A stretch of DNA of 54,680 nt. Source: Methylobacter sp. GTDB lineage: Bacteria > Pseudomonadota > Gammaproteobacteria > Methylococcales > Methylomonadaceae. The translations under genes and the position numbers were made by a program. A model generated the notes under the pieces. The model was given only the letters and a program-made list of their open reading frames with translations, was not told the DNA's origin and made no database searches. The stretch spans positions 1-54,680 of the forward strand of contig JAPLRU010000099.1 of NCBI GenBank assembly GCA_026399025.1. The letters are read 5' to 3'. Shown here one piece after another: positions 45,270 to 54,680 of the stretch (position 1 is the stretch's first letter; each line of letters begins with the position of its first letter).

Positions 45270-45815
45270 ATGGCGCAGGACCCATCGCATCTCATCTGGA
45301 TAGACCTTGAAATGACCGGGCTCGACCCGGACAACGATTTGATCATCGAAATCGCGACGCTTGTGACCGATAATAATTTGAACATTTTGGCCCAGGGGCC
45401 CGTTCTGGCCGTACATCAGTCCGATGCGGCGTTGGCGGCAATGGATGAGTGGAATCAACAGCACCACGGCCAATCCGGTCTGATTAATCGCGTCAAACTG
45501 TCTACTGTTAATGATGCTGAAGCCGAACGGCAAACGCTTGAGTTTTTAAGGCAATGGGTGCCGGAAAATACTTCGCCGATCTGCGGCAACAGCATTGGCC
45601 AGGACAGACGCTTTTTATACCGTTATATGCCCAAACTGGAAGCCTATTTTCATTACCGCAATATCGATGTTTCAACCTTAAAAGAGCTCGCCGCCCGCTG
45701 GGCGCCGCAGGTCAAGGAAGGCTTTAAAAAACAGTCCTCGCATCAGGCCCTGGACGATATTATCGAATCCATCGAAGAGCTGCGTTATTACCGCGAGCAC
45801 TTCATCAAGTTCTAA
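45270..45815 (+). CDS. orn: Oligoribonuclease
   Basis: 181 residues. A DEDDh 3'-5' exonuclease degrading di- and short oligoribonucleotides, including pGpG. It has [14 protein letters not shown] (first Asp and Glu), [12 protein letters not shown] (second Asp) and [12 protein letters not shown] (His and last Asp). Divergent from the M48-rsgA pair; crcB follows after three bases. Confidence 0.96.
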   Translation: MAQDPSHLIWIDLEMTGLDPDNDLIIEIATLVTDNNLNILAQGPVLAVHQSDAALAAMDEWNQQHHGQSGLINRVKLSTVNDAEAERQTLEFLRQWVPENTSPICGNSIGQDRRFLYRYMPKLEAYFHYRNIDVSTLKELAARWAPQVKEGFKKQSSHQALDDIIESIEELRYYREHFIKF

Positions 45816-45818
45816 GCG

Positions 45819-46526
45819 ATGAATCAAATACTCGCAGTTGCACTGGGCGGTTCGTTCGGGGCCGTGGTTCGGTTTTTGGTGTCATCGGGCATTTATCAGT
45901 GGCTGGGGCGCGGTTTTCCTTACGGCACCTTAGTCGTCAACGTGATCGGCTCGTTTATGCTCGGCTTGCTGACCGAATCGCTGATGCAGCAGCGCATCAC
46001 CGTCACCTTCGAATACAGGGCGGCCATTTTGGTCGGCTTTATCGGAGCGTTTACAACCTTCTCCACATTTTCGTTGGAAACTTTTTATTTAATAGAACAG
46101 GGTCACTTAACCAAAGCGGCGGTAAATATATTCACCAGCGTCACCGCCTGTCTATTGGCGATCTGGATCGGTTTGTTATGCGGTCGAGGCTTGTTTTATT
46201 ATTCGGGTGGCGTTATTCACTGGTCGGGCGGCGTCATTCCTTATGCGCTGATGACGATTAACGCGATATTCGCTTTTTTGCTCAGCATGTTAGCGACTAT
46301 TTTGTTGCAAAAAGTGGCAATATCGGTGGAATACCGTGTCGCCCTGACGGTGATTATGGTGGGTGTTTTTTTAACGCTGTCAGGCTTGTATGTGCTGCTG
46401 TTCTTGGTCGAGCACGGTTATTCGTTCGACGCCAATCTGAATTTAATGCTGGCTACTTTTGTCGGCAACAGCCTGATTTGTATTGCAGTGATTTGGATGG
46501 GCTTGCTGGTGGGCAGGCAGATTTGA
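45819..46526 (+). CDS. crcB: CrcB/Fluc fluoride channel, tandem fusion with incomplete second half
   Basis: 235 residues against about 125 for an ordinary CrcB. Residues 1-127 are a complete four-helix unit with GGSFGAVVRF, VNVIGSFMLG and the pore motif GAFTTFSTF. Residues of about 139-235 repeat helices 2 to 4 (INAIFAFLLS, EYRVALTVIM, NSLICIAVIWMG) but lack helix 1. The pore motif has changed to GVFLTLSGL. Seven helices in total would place the second half inverted relative to the first, the arrangement of the natural antiparallel Fluc dimer. One pore should work and the other is probably lost. Read directly after orn. Confidence 0.88.
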   Translation: MNQILAVALGGSFGAVVRFLVSSGIYQWLGRGFPYGTLVVNVIGSFMLGLLTESLMQQRITVTFEYRAAILVGFIGAFTTFSTFSLETFYLIEQGHLTKAAVNIFTSVTACLLAIWIGLLCGRGLFYYSGGVIHWSGGVIPYALMTINAIFAFLLSMLATILLQKVAISVEYRVALTVIMVGVFLTLSGLYVLLFLVEHGYSFDANLNLMLATFVGNSLICIAVIWMGLLVGRQI

Positions 46527-46527
46527 G

Positions 46528-46600
46528 AGGCGAAGGACGAAAGGCTAAAGGCTAAAGGCTCATGCTTTTTTCGCCCTTTGCCTTTCGCCTTTTGTCTCAT
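46528..46600. repeat. Palindrome after crcB, AGGCGAAGGACGAAAGGC...
   Basis: AGGCGAAGGACGAAAGG with repeated CTAAAGG units, and GCCCTTTGCCTTTCGCCTT on the other arm. A hairpin of about 70 bases, possibly ending transcription of orn-crcB, followed at once by a family B unit. Confidence 0.65.
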
Positions 46601-46609
46601 ATATATTTT

Positions 46610-46663
46610 ATCGTTCCCACGCTCCGGCGTGGGAATGCAGTTCGCGTCGCTCCAGCGGCGCGG
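46610..46663. repeat. Family B hairpin pair upstream of serS
   Basis: TCGTTCCCACGCTCCGGCG then CGTCGCTCCAGCGGCGCGG: the left half of a family B unit, about 40 bases before the serS start codon, so within its leader. Confidence 0.8.
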
Positions 46664-46693
46664 CTTCAACTACATAATTTTATTTAAAGGTAA

Positions 46694-47974
<1,281 letters not shown>

Positions 47975-47982
47975 AACCGGAC

Positions 47983-48016
47983 AGTGTGGGCAAACGGTTT
48001 TATTGTTTGTCCACAC
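47983..48016. terminator. Hairpin after serS
   Basis: GTGTGGGCAAAC and GTTTGTCCACAC pair as a 12-base stem with one G-T wobble. It begins nine bases after the serS stop. No run of T follows, so it is a weak candidate for a terminator. Confidence 0.4.
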
Positions 48017-48090
48017 GGACTGACCATAATTGACGGACAGAAAAGCACTGCTCAACGATCATCGGGTTATCGGCTAGTCCGCCTTCTGGG

Positions 48091-51000
48091 TTAACGATCC
48101 AAGCCCAACCACTTTTCTTCAAGTTTCGCGAGTTGAGTGATAGCCTGATCGTTTCGTGCGTTCAAAGAAAAGTCGGTAGGCCACTGTTCAATTGCGATAA
48201 CTTTTCGTTCAGCAAGCATTTCAACAAACCGCAGCCGATATTGAGCCGTTTTAAATCCATTAAGAAATGCTACGATTTGGGATCTGGTTAGCCGATCCGA
48301 TATTTTTAGTTGTTTTTTAATTTTGGTATCTAGGTAGAGATGATAGCAATGAAAAATTAATGTAAAAACAAAAAAAACAGTAATTGCTCCCCCTAAACTG
48401 TAACCTAAATAACCTAAATAGCCTAAGACAACCTGTATCCATTTATATGGGGAGGTATACTGGAACAGTTCATATAGGAATAGAAAAAACATAGACAGCA
48501 ATATCGAGCTACCTATTAAAACTATTGCTAAATATGATGTATATTCTTTTAATGCTTCAAAAGTTTCAGAGAAAAATTCAGAAATAGCATCGGTTTTTAA
48601 TTTGGCAATCCATCTTGGAAAAACGTCCACAAACTGCATTATGGGTACTTGCATTAATACCGTTAGCAGAATAGCAAATGGTGAATTAATAAATGTATAA
48701 ATATTGAGGGAAGCATATAAGGCACTATTAGGTTCAAACACAGTACTCAACACTATTAATTCTATAGGCAGCATGAATAGTCTGAAATCGGCATGAAAAT
48801 GCCAGCCTACAAAAATACTATAGACCATATAAAAAAATGCAATAGCCCCACCAAAAAGGGGGTAAAACAAAAAAAATATCATAAAGCCAAAAGCCAATAA
48901 TTGAATATCCCATATACGATATTGTGCAGTTGTACGTAGACTGCTTAGTCCAGGGGACAGTAATAAGGAAAACATCAGATTCTGGCGAGTAGACCAAAAC
49001 AAATCCATCGGGACATTCCAGATATATCGGACTAAAGCATCTTCCATCTCAGCGCTAAGGCGTGGGATTTGCCGACATGCTTTGAAAGCTGTTTCTTGCA
49101 ACCAATCATTTCCTCCCTCAATAGCTTCTTGCAACACTGGCTCCATGCGATTTTCCGGCAATAATCCTGTCGCCTCAAGACTCAGTTTGGCCAATAGCAA
49201 ATCCCTTTCTCCGCGTACACAAGCCATGATGAACGCCGCCAATTCATCTTGAAACGGTTGGATGCACTCTCGGCGAGCACGAAAGGCATCGGATAAAAAT
49301 CGGAGGCTGTGGACGGCGCGTAACCAATACTCGGCATTTTGTTCGAAACCCGCCAGCAATTGATCCCAACAATAACGCGCTAACCTCTCCGCTTCTTGCT
49401 GATTTGCCACTTGGGCATACAGCACCAATGCATCACGTCCACGCGAGTCGGTTGGAATATCCTCGATAGGTGCCAGTTGGGGAAAGGTAATGAGTCGCTG
49501 CACAGAGAAATATTCCAAGAATCGCCTATGTACGAAGGCAAACGTGTGAATGTCTCCACTTCCCGTTCTACCAATTCGCGCATATGCCAATAAGTCTATA
49601 GCAAGCTCGGCCTTGGGGATTTCGGCTTTCTCAATAATAGCGTTTACCGGTGCTTCTAGGCCATATTCCTTAGAGTCGAAAAGAAACCATGCAATTGCGG
49701 TAGCCGCTTCCAACAATTCATCGACCGAAACTCCTTTCTGGTCAAGCCGTTTTTTGCACGTAGCTAAACGCCCACGTAAGTAGCTATCGTATATGTCACC
49801 TTGGTGCTGTGGAAATGAGCCATGTTCCTGAACCCAAGTTCCAAGTAAAGCCATTAAGAAAGGGTTTCTGACAATTGGCACAAGGTCATTCCGTTCATGA
49901 AACAATTGTTTTTGCAGGTTTTGGTCAAAACGGGGAAACCGATCTAATGCATGGACAATTTTTTCTTCCGACAATGGACGGATTTCAAGAATCTTAGATG
50001 CCTGAAAAACATCGGTAGGACGACGGAAAAAACGCGAGGCAAGAACGCCACGGGAAGCTCGGTTACCGGCTATGAGTGTCCAAATGAGCATAGACAAATG
50101 TTCTATCAACCAAGAGTCCTCGCCTTCATCCAGAAGTTGAGGGATTTCGTCAAAGGAATCAAGAATGAAAAACAAACGTCCGTGTTCCCACATTTTTTTA
50201 AAATATTTATTAACAAAATCTACAGAAAACACATCGGCGGTAGCTAATATGTTCGTAACTACAAACTCATATAGATCAGCCACTGACGGCTTGTTATGCT
50301 CGTTCCAAAGTCTTTTACCCTCTTCATCCGGCGGCATCCATTCCCGTAGGTTGACATAAATAGGTACTCGACCGGTCTTAGAAACTTCTTTGAGCATTTC
50401 CACGCTTAATTTTCTCAGTGCGACGCTTTTTCCCGCTCCCGGATCACCCAACACTAAAAATGCTTGTGATTTATTGTCCGAGCGTAGTGCTGTTAAGAGG
50501 TTGGTAACACGTCTTGAGGCAATCGCATTGGTGCGTGAGCGTATTTCTACATCGGCTTCAAGTTGCGTGTAATAATCAGGACTCCAATTACTTTCCCTAT
50601 CGAGGGTGCGTAGCCTATCAGTGAGATAACCGGCGAAGCGATCTAATTTTTCCTGATATTTCAATTCTGGGAATTCATCTTCAACCGGATCAGGATGGAT
50701 ACCAGTCAGTGTTCCATCCTTTGCCATAAAATAATTGACAATAAATACGCCAAGAAGATCGACTATTAAGACCGCTAATGATGGCTCTGAATCGAAAGTG
50801 ACTTTTGCCAACCAAGGAAATCTGGCAATCCATTCCGGTGATTGTTGAAGCCCCTTCATTAAAGCATCGAAGAATGGGGCCCAAACACCGTATGAACCAG
50901 CTGCGAGCAGCAAAGCTAAAGATGCAAGTCTTACACGAGTATTACCCGATGATACCCATATGGATTTAGTACTAATCAAAATGACACAAATAACCAAACT

Positions 51001-51126
51001 GATGAGTGCAGCTGCTCCTGTACCAACTTGCCAATAAACAAACGTAATTGCTGAGATAGACAAAGCCATTACAATAATAAGAAGACGAGCAGTAGCTGAC
51101 AACCCTTTAAACATATCTCGTACCAT
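48091..51126 (-). CDS. NACHT-domain STAND ATPase with membrane helices at both ends
   Basis: 1011 residues. Four hydrophobic segments lie in the first 135 residues. A linker (about 145-215) leads to a NACHT domain: Walker A GDPGAGKS (227-234), Walker B with the NACHT acidic pair FFILDSFDE (Asp323, Asp326-Glu327), VLASRFFRRP, and the winged-helix end FVHRRFLEYFSVQRL. A helical repeat-like sensor region (about 560-730) follows. Then six or so membrane helices (about 740-960) precede a soluble tail. NACHT STAND proteins in bacteria include antiphage sensors (bNACHT, Avs). A double membrane anchor is unusual. Single gene, AT-rich in the C-terminal part. Confidence 0.85.
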   Translation of the reverse strand: MVRDMFKGLSATARLLIIVMALSISAITFVYWQVGTGAAALISLVICVILISTKSIWVSSGNTRVRLASLALLLAAGSYGVWAPFFDALMKGLQQSPEWIARFPWLAKVTFDSEPSLAVLIVDLLGVFIVNYFMAKDGTLTGIHPDPVEDEFPELKYQEKLDRFAGYLTDRLRTLDRESNWSPDYYTQLEADVEIRSRTNAIASRRVTNLLTALRSDNKSQAFLVLGDPGAGKSVALRKLSVEMLKEVSKTGRVPIYVNLREWMPPDEEGKRLWNEHNKPSVADLYEFVVTNILATADVFSVDFVNKYFKKMWEHGRLFFILDSFDEIPQLLDEGEDSWLIEHLSMLIWTLIAGNRASRGVLASRFFRRPTDVFQASKILEIRPLSEEKIVHALDRFPRFDQNLQKQLFHERNDLVPIVRNPFLMALLGTWVQEHGSFPQHQGDIYDSYLRGRLATCKKRLDQKGVSVDELLEAATAIAWFLFDSKEYGLEAPVNAIIEKAEIPKAELAIDLLAYARIGRTGSGDIHTFAFVHRRFLEYFSVQRLITFPQLAPIEDIPTDSRGRDALVLYAQVANQQEAERLARYCWDQLLAGFEQNAEYWLRAVHSLRFLSDAFRARRECIQPFQDELAAFIMACVRGERDLLLAKLSLEATGLLPENRMEPVLQEAIEGGNDWLQETAFKACRQIPRLSAEMEDALVRYIWNVPMDLFWSTRQNLMFSLLLSPGLSSLRTTAQYRIWDIQLLAFGFMIFFLFYPLFGGAIAFFYMVYSIFVGWHFHADFRLFMLPIELIVLSTVFEPNSALYASLNIYTFINSPFAILLTVLMQVPIMQFVDVFPRWIAKLKTDAISEFFSETFEALKEYTSYLAIVLIGSSILLSMFFLFLYELFQYTSPYKWIQVVLGYLGYLGYSLGGAITVFFVFTLIFHCYHLYLDTKIKKQLKISDRLTRSQIVAFLNGFKTAQYRLRFVEMLAERKVIAIEQWPTDFSLNARNDQAITQLAKLEEKWLGLDR

Positions 51127-51239
51127 AAGTGAATATCCGATGGCCTACGCGTTTGATTACATCAAACAGAATAGGAGGAGGTGTTCTAAACAGCTGACAT
51201 TATATCCACTAACAAGTAAATAGAGTCAAAGGTTTCATC

Positions 51240-51410
51240 TTATGCTGTAGACGCGAATCCACTAACGTCCATGTCATACTTGGGGGCCAGGAAATAGTGT
51301 AGCGCTGCTTTTATGCCAGAACTTTTAAAGTCAACGCAACCGCTCTCCGCATCATAAATAGCAGTTTCCTGTACAAGTTGACTGACTTCTGCTTGCCACT
51401 GATGCTGGTA
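51240..51410 (-). pseudogene. Possible C-terminal gene fragment
   Basis: The minus strand is open for about 56 codons, ending at the stop 51240-51242. The text looks protein-like (YDAESGCVDFKSSGIKAAL, then HYFLAPKYDMDVSGF). There is no start codon and a stop lies just before it. I do not recognise the family. It may be the end of a gene lost when the NACHT gene arrived. Confidence 0.3.
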
Positions 51411-51497
51411 TTAGCATTCATCATCGGGCACTTGTTATAGAAGTTACTTTGGTATATAGATGCCATCGTTGATCAAGCAACATTAATTTAGGCATCT

Positions 51498-51541
51498 GGA
51501 GTGCAGGCTTTGTCTGCTTGCAGGCGAAGCCTGCACTCCAA
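51498..51541. repeat. Palindrome, GGAGTGCAGGCTT...AAGCCTGCACTCC
   Basis: Perfect outer arms GGAGTGCAGGCTT and AAGCCTGCACTCC around TGTCTGCTTGCAGGCG. A single arm of the same sequence type is at 41317-41335. Confidence 0.75.
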
Positions 51542-51609
51542 CTTGTCTCGGATTGAATTTTTAGCTGTCATGTTGCTCAATCAATTCAGTGCTCTATATT
51601 TTCTACACT

Positions 51610-51879
51610 ATGATCAAGTTTGAATTTGATAAAAACAAAAGCCATTCAAATTTCGAAAAGCATGGCATTAACTTTAACTTTGTGGATGCCCAGCAACTTT
51701 GGGATGATGCTGACCTGCTTGAAATTCCGGCAAAAACAGCAGATGAACCTCGTTTCTTAGTTATTGGTGTAATTGCCGGAAAACATTGGTCGGGCGTGAT
51801 CACGTACCGGAATAATCGCATAAGAATTGTGTCCGTCCGTCGGTCACGAAAAGAAGAGGTCGCCTTATATGAAAGCTGA
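51610..51879 (+). CDS. brnT: BrnT-family toxin (second copy)
   Basis: 89 residues from the ATG at 51610, BrnT (DUF497) fold: IKFEFDKNKSHSNFEKHGIN at the start, then the strands FLVIGVIAGKHWSGVITYR and IRIVSVRRSRKEEVALYE with the conserved Arg-Arg and Glu. It differs clearly from the copy at 34536, so the two were not made by a recent duplication. The next gene overlaps it by 11 bases. Confidence 0.9.
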   Translation: MIKFEFDKNKSHSNFEKHGINFNFVDAQQLWDDADLLEIPAKTADEPRFLVIGVIAGKHWSGVITYRNNRIRIVSVRRSRKEEVALYES

Positions 51880-52123
51880 TGAATTCGATAAAAAATTTGA
51901 TGAAGGTGCTGATATTCTGGATGTTTTAGACTTATCCAAAGCAAAAAGAACGATGCACGATCAGAAATCTGTAAATGTTGACTTTCCTGCTTGGATGGTC
52001 GAATCACTCGATAAAGAAGCCGATCGTATCGGTGTGACGCGTCAGTCCATTATAAAAGTATGGTTGGCCGAACGCCTTGAACAATTGGCGGCTAACCAAG
52101 CATTGCAACGCTCAAGCCGCTGA
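51869..52123 (+). CDS. brnA: BrnA-type antitoxin (second copy)
   Basis: 84 residues. The N-terminal DEFDKKFDEGADILDVLDL block is the toxin-binding part of BrnA, followed by a ribbon-helix-helix (KSVNVDFPAWMVESLDKEA, TRQSIIKVWLAERLE). It starts inside the toxin gene, giving the standard brnTA arrangement. It would repress its own promoter. Confidence 0.9.
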   Translation: MKADEFDKKFDEGADILDVLDLSKAKRTMHDQKSVNVDFPAWMVESLDKEADRIGVTRQSIIKVWLAERLEQLAANQALQRSSR

Positions 52124-52314
52124 GCTTATCGACTCCCTGCGCCATCGCAGGGAGTCAATGGACTTTTTTAGATATTTCCGCTCCCGCCAATTCTCCATCT
52201 CTCTAAACCCGATTGCCGCAGCCCACAGCACTCTGCAATATCGCTTTGACTTGCTTTATACTTGGCGCCTACATCGGGCGTGGCCGCCTTCAATGCAAGA
52301 GAGAGTCCAATCCA

Positions 52315-53469
52315 ATGATAAATATCAAGCAATTTATCCGTTCCATGATCGTCGAACCGGTCAATTTAAGCCTTAAGGGCAAACTTCTTGCCATTGTTGC
52401 CGGTTTCAGTACTATTTTAGTAATGGCCTTAGCCGCGCAACAACTAAGCCTCGATACCGCTTATCCGATTATTGTCGCGTCCATGGGCGCTTCGGCGGTT
52501 ATTTTGTTCATTATTCCGCACAGCCCCTTAGCCCAGCCTTGGCCGTTTTTCGGCGGACAATTGATCTCGGCGCTTATCGGCGTGACTTGCGCCCACTGGA
52601 TTGGCGACATTGCAATAGCCTCGGCATGCGCCGTCGGCGGCAGTATTCTGCTGATGCTGTTGCTGCGCTGCCTGCATCCTCCGGGCGCGGCGACCGCCCT
52701 TGCGCCCATTTTGTCCGGCGCTTCTGCGGGCTATGATTTTGTTTTGATGCCGGTGGCATTGAATGCAGCGATCATGCTGGCGATGGCGATCATCATTAAT
52801 CGCTGGCTGTTGCGGCACGATTATCCGCTAGCGTCAGCCAACAAAGACGCAGCAGTTAAACCGAAACAAGCCGGCATTTCCGATCAGGATTTAAAGCTGG
52901 CGCTGGAAAATATGGATATGTTTGTCGATGTTTCGGCCGGAGACCTGCGTAAATTACTGACCGATGCCGAAGCCCGCAGTTTTAAACGCTTTAAGGGCTA
53001 TATTACCTGCGCGGATATTATGGTCAGGGACGTACCGGCGGTTGAATACGGAACCGAAGTTGAAGACGCCTGGAACATCATGCATAAGCAAAAGCTCAAA
53101 GCCATGCCGGTGATCGATAGAGCCCGGCGGGTGATCGGCATCATTACCTGGAATGACTTTTTTAAATTTATTAACCTGAGCGCTTATGAAAGTTTTCAGG
53201 ACAAGTTTCGGGCTTTTATCCGGCGCACACCGGATATTTCGACCGACAAGCCGGAATCGGTCGGGCATATGATGACCACTTCGGTTAACGTATTGCCCGA
53301 AAGCACCCACATCGTCGATCTTATTTCTCTGATGTCGACCCAAGGTTTCCGGCAAATTCCGATCGTGAACAGCGAAAATCGCTTGGTGGGCATGGTTTAC
53401 CAAGCCAACTTAATCGCCGCGCTTTATAACGAGCAGCTCAACAGCCAATCCGCGTTGGCAAAAACTTGA
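52315..53469 (+). CDS. HPP family membrane protein with two CBS domains
   Basis: 384 residues. The N-terminal HPP domain (about 1-160) has four membrane helices, with SMGASAVILF, the HPP-type SPLAQPWPFFGG and CLHPPGAATALAP. After a linker come two CBS motifs (TCADIMVRDVPAVEYG; MTTSVNVLPESTHIVDLIS), each ending in the typical ...IGIITWNDF or ...VGMVYQANL. HPP proteins are linked to nitrite transport in chloroplasts and cyanobacteria; CBS pairs sense adenine nucleotides. Whether this one carries nitrite is unknown. The start at 52315 is preferred; GAGAG lies upstream. Confidence 0.88.
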   Translation: MINIKQFIRSMIVEPVNLSLKGKLLAIVAGFSTILVMALAAQQLSLDTAYPIIVASMGASAVILFIIPHSPLAQPWPFFGGQLISALIGVTCAHWIGDIAIASACAVGGSILLMLLLRCLHPPGAATALAPILSGASAGYDFVLMPVALNAAIMLAMAIIINRWLLRHDYPLASANKDAAVKPKQAGISDQDLKLALENMDMFVDVSAGDLRKLLTDAEARSFKRFKGYITCADIMVRDVPAVEYGTEVEDAWNIMHKQKLKAMPVIDRARRVIGIITWNDFFKFINLSAYESFQDKFRAFIRRTPDISTDKPESVGHMMTTSVNVLPESTHIVDLISLMSTQGFRQIPIVNSENRLVGMVYQANLIAALYNEQLNSQSALAKT

Positions 53470-53500
53470 CTACACTATCGCACTCGCTTATCGGGACTAC

Positions 53501-54034
53501 TTGTTGATTATTAGAATTGCCTTGTTGTTATTTTTGGCCGCATTACCGGTGTTTGTAGCGGTGGAAGTGCTGGTGCGGTTAGCCGTGCCGGTGCTGCCGA
53601 ATGCATTAACGGCGCTGGGTTCGGCCATGCTGTTAAGCGCCTTTACGCTATTAATCAGCGCCGGGTTATGGGGACTGGCTAAAATCATCGTGAATTCGGC
53701 CTTGGCTTATTTTTCGGCCAAACAGCGCGCGCAACGGCGCTTATGGTTTGTGCAGGCTAGACGGGAGAAAGTTAAGCGCTTGTTTTACTTTAAAACAGTG
53801 CAAATCAACTATATTAACGAGCTGACCCGAAAACGCCTGTTGCAACGAAATACCCGCAAGCACATTCGTTCATTAGCCAAAGCCATCGATAAAGACTTGC
53901 GGGCGATTAAAACGCAGCTGCCCGAAACGCGTTATCGGCAATTGCAACAAGATAATGTCCGTTACCGGAATCAGCAAAACGTTGAGGCCTTATTACAATT
54001 ACAGCAAACAATATCCAGCCTTATTAACGCATGA
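53501..54034 (+). CDS. Hypothetical membrane protein with basic helical tail
   Basis: 177 residues, not recognised. Two membrane helices (about 5-30 and 38-65) are followed by a strongly basic, helical cytoplasmic part (AKQRAQRRLWFVQARREKVK, RKRLLQRNTRKHIRSLAKAI). The frame starts with two TTG codons; no ATG is available, so a TTG start is assumed. It ends four bases after the next gene begins, so the two are translationally coupled and probably interact. Confidence 0.65.
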   Translation: MLIIRIALLLFLAALPVFVAVEVLVRLAVPVLPNALTALGSAMLLSAFTLLISAGLWGLAKIIVNSALAYFSAKQRAQRRLWFVQARREKVKRLFYFKTVQINYINELTRKRLLQRNTRKHIRSLAKAIDKDLRAIKTQLPETRYRQLQQDNVRYRNQQNVEALLQLQQTISSLINA

Positions 54035-54552
54035 CTATGTTAAACACCCTTATTAAGCTGTGGCATTCGATCAAAAATGAAAACCTGAAATGGCAGATGG
54101 ACAATCAGGACGATCAAGCAAAACTCAAACAGGCCCGCGTTCTCGCCGAGAAAGCCCTGGAAGCCGAGTTAAAAAAGAAAAGCGTACAGTTGGAGCATGA
54201 TATTAGTCTGTTGAAGACTCAACATGAAGCCGAACTGTCGATGTTTAAAACCAAGTGCAAGCAGGATGTTAAAGACTATAAACAGTACTTGGCAGCCTTG
54301 GACCAACTTAAAACTTCAATTCAGGCCAGTTATACTCACCTGCCCGAAGCGGTGGCTTTTACCATTCATCATCATGCGAAATGTTTGTTGAATAAGATGT
54401 GGGAAGCGGAAGATTTTGAACAGAAAATGCAACACGAGATGCAATTGATCCGGTTTATGACCACAGTGCATGAAGACGCACGTTTGCATTTGGAAGGCGC
54501 GACCACGGAGAAGCTGCCGGAAAGAACGCTGAATTTGATTGGAGGGCAATAG
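54031..54552 (+). CDS. Hypothetical coiled-coil protein
   Basis: 173 residues, not recognised. The middle (about 25-100) is a charged coiled coil (KQARVLAEKALEAELKKKSV, LLKTQHEAELSMFKTKCKQD). The C-terminal part is helical with a histidine cluster (TIHHHAKCLLNKMWEAEDFE). No signal or membrane segment. It overlaps the preceding membrane-protein gene, whose basic tail it may bind. Confidence 0.65.
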   Translation: MTMLNTLIKLWHSIKNENLKWQMDNQDDQAKLKQARVLAEKALEAELKKKSVQLEHDISLLKTQHEAELSMFKTKCKQDVKDYKQYLAALDQLKTSIQASYTHLPEAVAFTIHHHAKCLLNKMWEAEDFEQKMQHEMQLIRFMTTVHEDARLHLEGATTEKLPERTLNLIGGQ

Positions 54553-54582
54553 GGCGTCGCTCGTTGCCAAGCTCCAGTTACT

Positions 54583-54604
54583 ATCATTCCCACGCTCCGG
54601 CGCT
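54583..54604. repeat. Family B fragment at the window end
   Basis: ATCATTCCCACGCTCCGGCG, the left part of a family B hairpin, cut short after GGCG. The rest of the window (to 54680) contains a small hairpin ACCCCTGCGGGGTT and no gene. Confidence 0.6.
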
Positions 54605-54680
54605 CATCGTTATACACAAGTCATTGTGTGAGCTTATGGAACCCCTGCGGGGTTCAAGCTGTTAGCCGGGGGTTGAGCGT

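Noticed and set aside
45230-45819. A fluoride riboswitch for crcB
   Set aside because: crcB starts three bases after orn, leaving no room for a leader. I saw no riboswitch-like fold before orn either.

Overview
The window looks like part of the chromosome of a gammaproteobacterial methylotroph, most likely a methanotroph of the order Methylococcales. The best clue is a run of tetrahydromethanopterin/methylofuran cofactor genes (37546-41174) beside an ordinary folP, set among typical gammaproteobacterial housekeeping genes (rsmB-fmt-def, speA, parC, pcm, orn, rsgA, serS). I cannot name the genus from sequence alone. No rRNA, tRNA, CRISPR array or complete insertion sequence with its transposase was recognised, apart from one REP-type (RAYT) transposase.

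Layout. 1-10043 (minus): a tripartite RND efflux operon (adaptor, two MdtB/MdtC-type pumps, outer-membrane factor), followed by a partial second copy of the outer-membrane factor. A repeat sits between the two pump genes and leaves a 105-codon relay frame. 10356-13812: a metallo-beta-lactamase-fold lipoprotein and an FAD/NAD(P)-binding protein. 13813-14463: nested palindromic repeats. 14464-17226: rsmB, fmt and def. 17468-19306: speA. 19400-20994: a RAYT transposase framed by its own REP hairpins, then an AT-rich orphan membrane protein. 21364-27019: small proteins, an ABC1/AarF kinase with a helical partner, pcm and a zinc alcohol dehydrogenase. 27613-30544: a DUF2278/lamin-tail protein, a frameshifted cNMP-HDOD gene and a second cNMP-binding protein. 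30753-33485: parC and a thioesterase.

33618-35913 is a decayed defence island. It holds remnants of a DNA methyltransferase and of a helicase/GIY-YIG nuclease, mixed with two toxin-antitoxin pairs. 36593-41174 holds folP and a divergent cofactor operon: flavoprotein, DHPS-like protein, DUF447, and an MfnB enzyme fused to a response-regulator receiver domain. 41424-42940 is an ATPase plus TOPRIM pair resembling split OLD/PARIS-type defence modules. 43045-47974 is housekeeping (rsgA, M48 protease, orn, a tandem-fused crcB, serS). 48091-51126 encodes a large NACHT STAND ATPase with membrane segments at both ends, a defence candidate. A third toxin-antitoxin pair, an HPP-CBS membrane protein and two paired hypothetical proteins close the window.

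Intergenic spaces are filled with several families of dispersed palindromes. The commonest has arms reading CACCACGAAGGCACGAAG, and it is nested inside other families in places. The most unusual items are the MfnB-receiver fusion, the crcB fusion whose second half lacks its first helix, the relay frame between the pump genes, and the two defence candidates.
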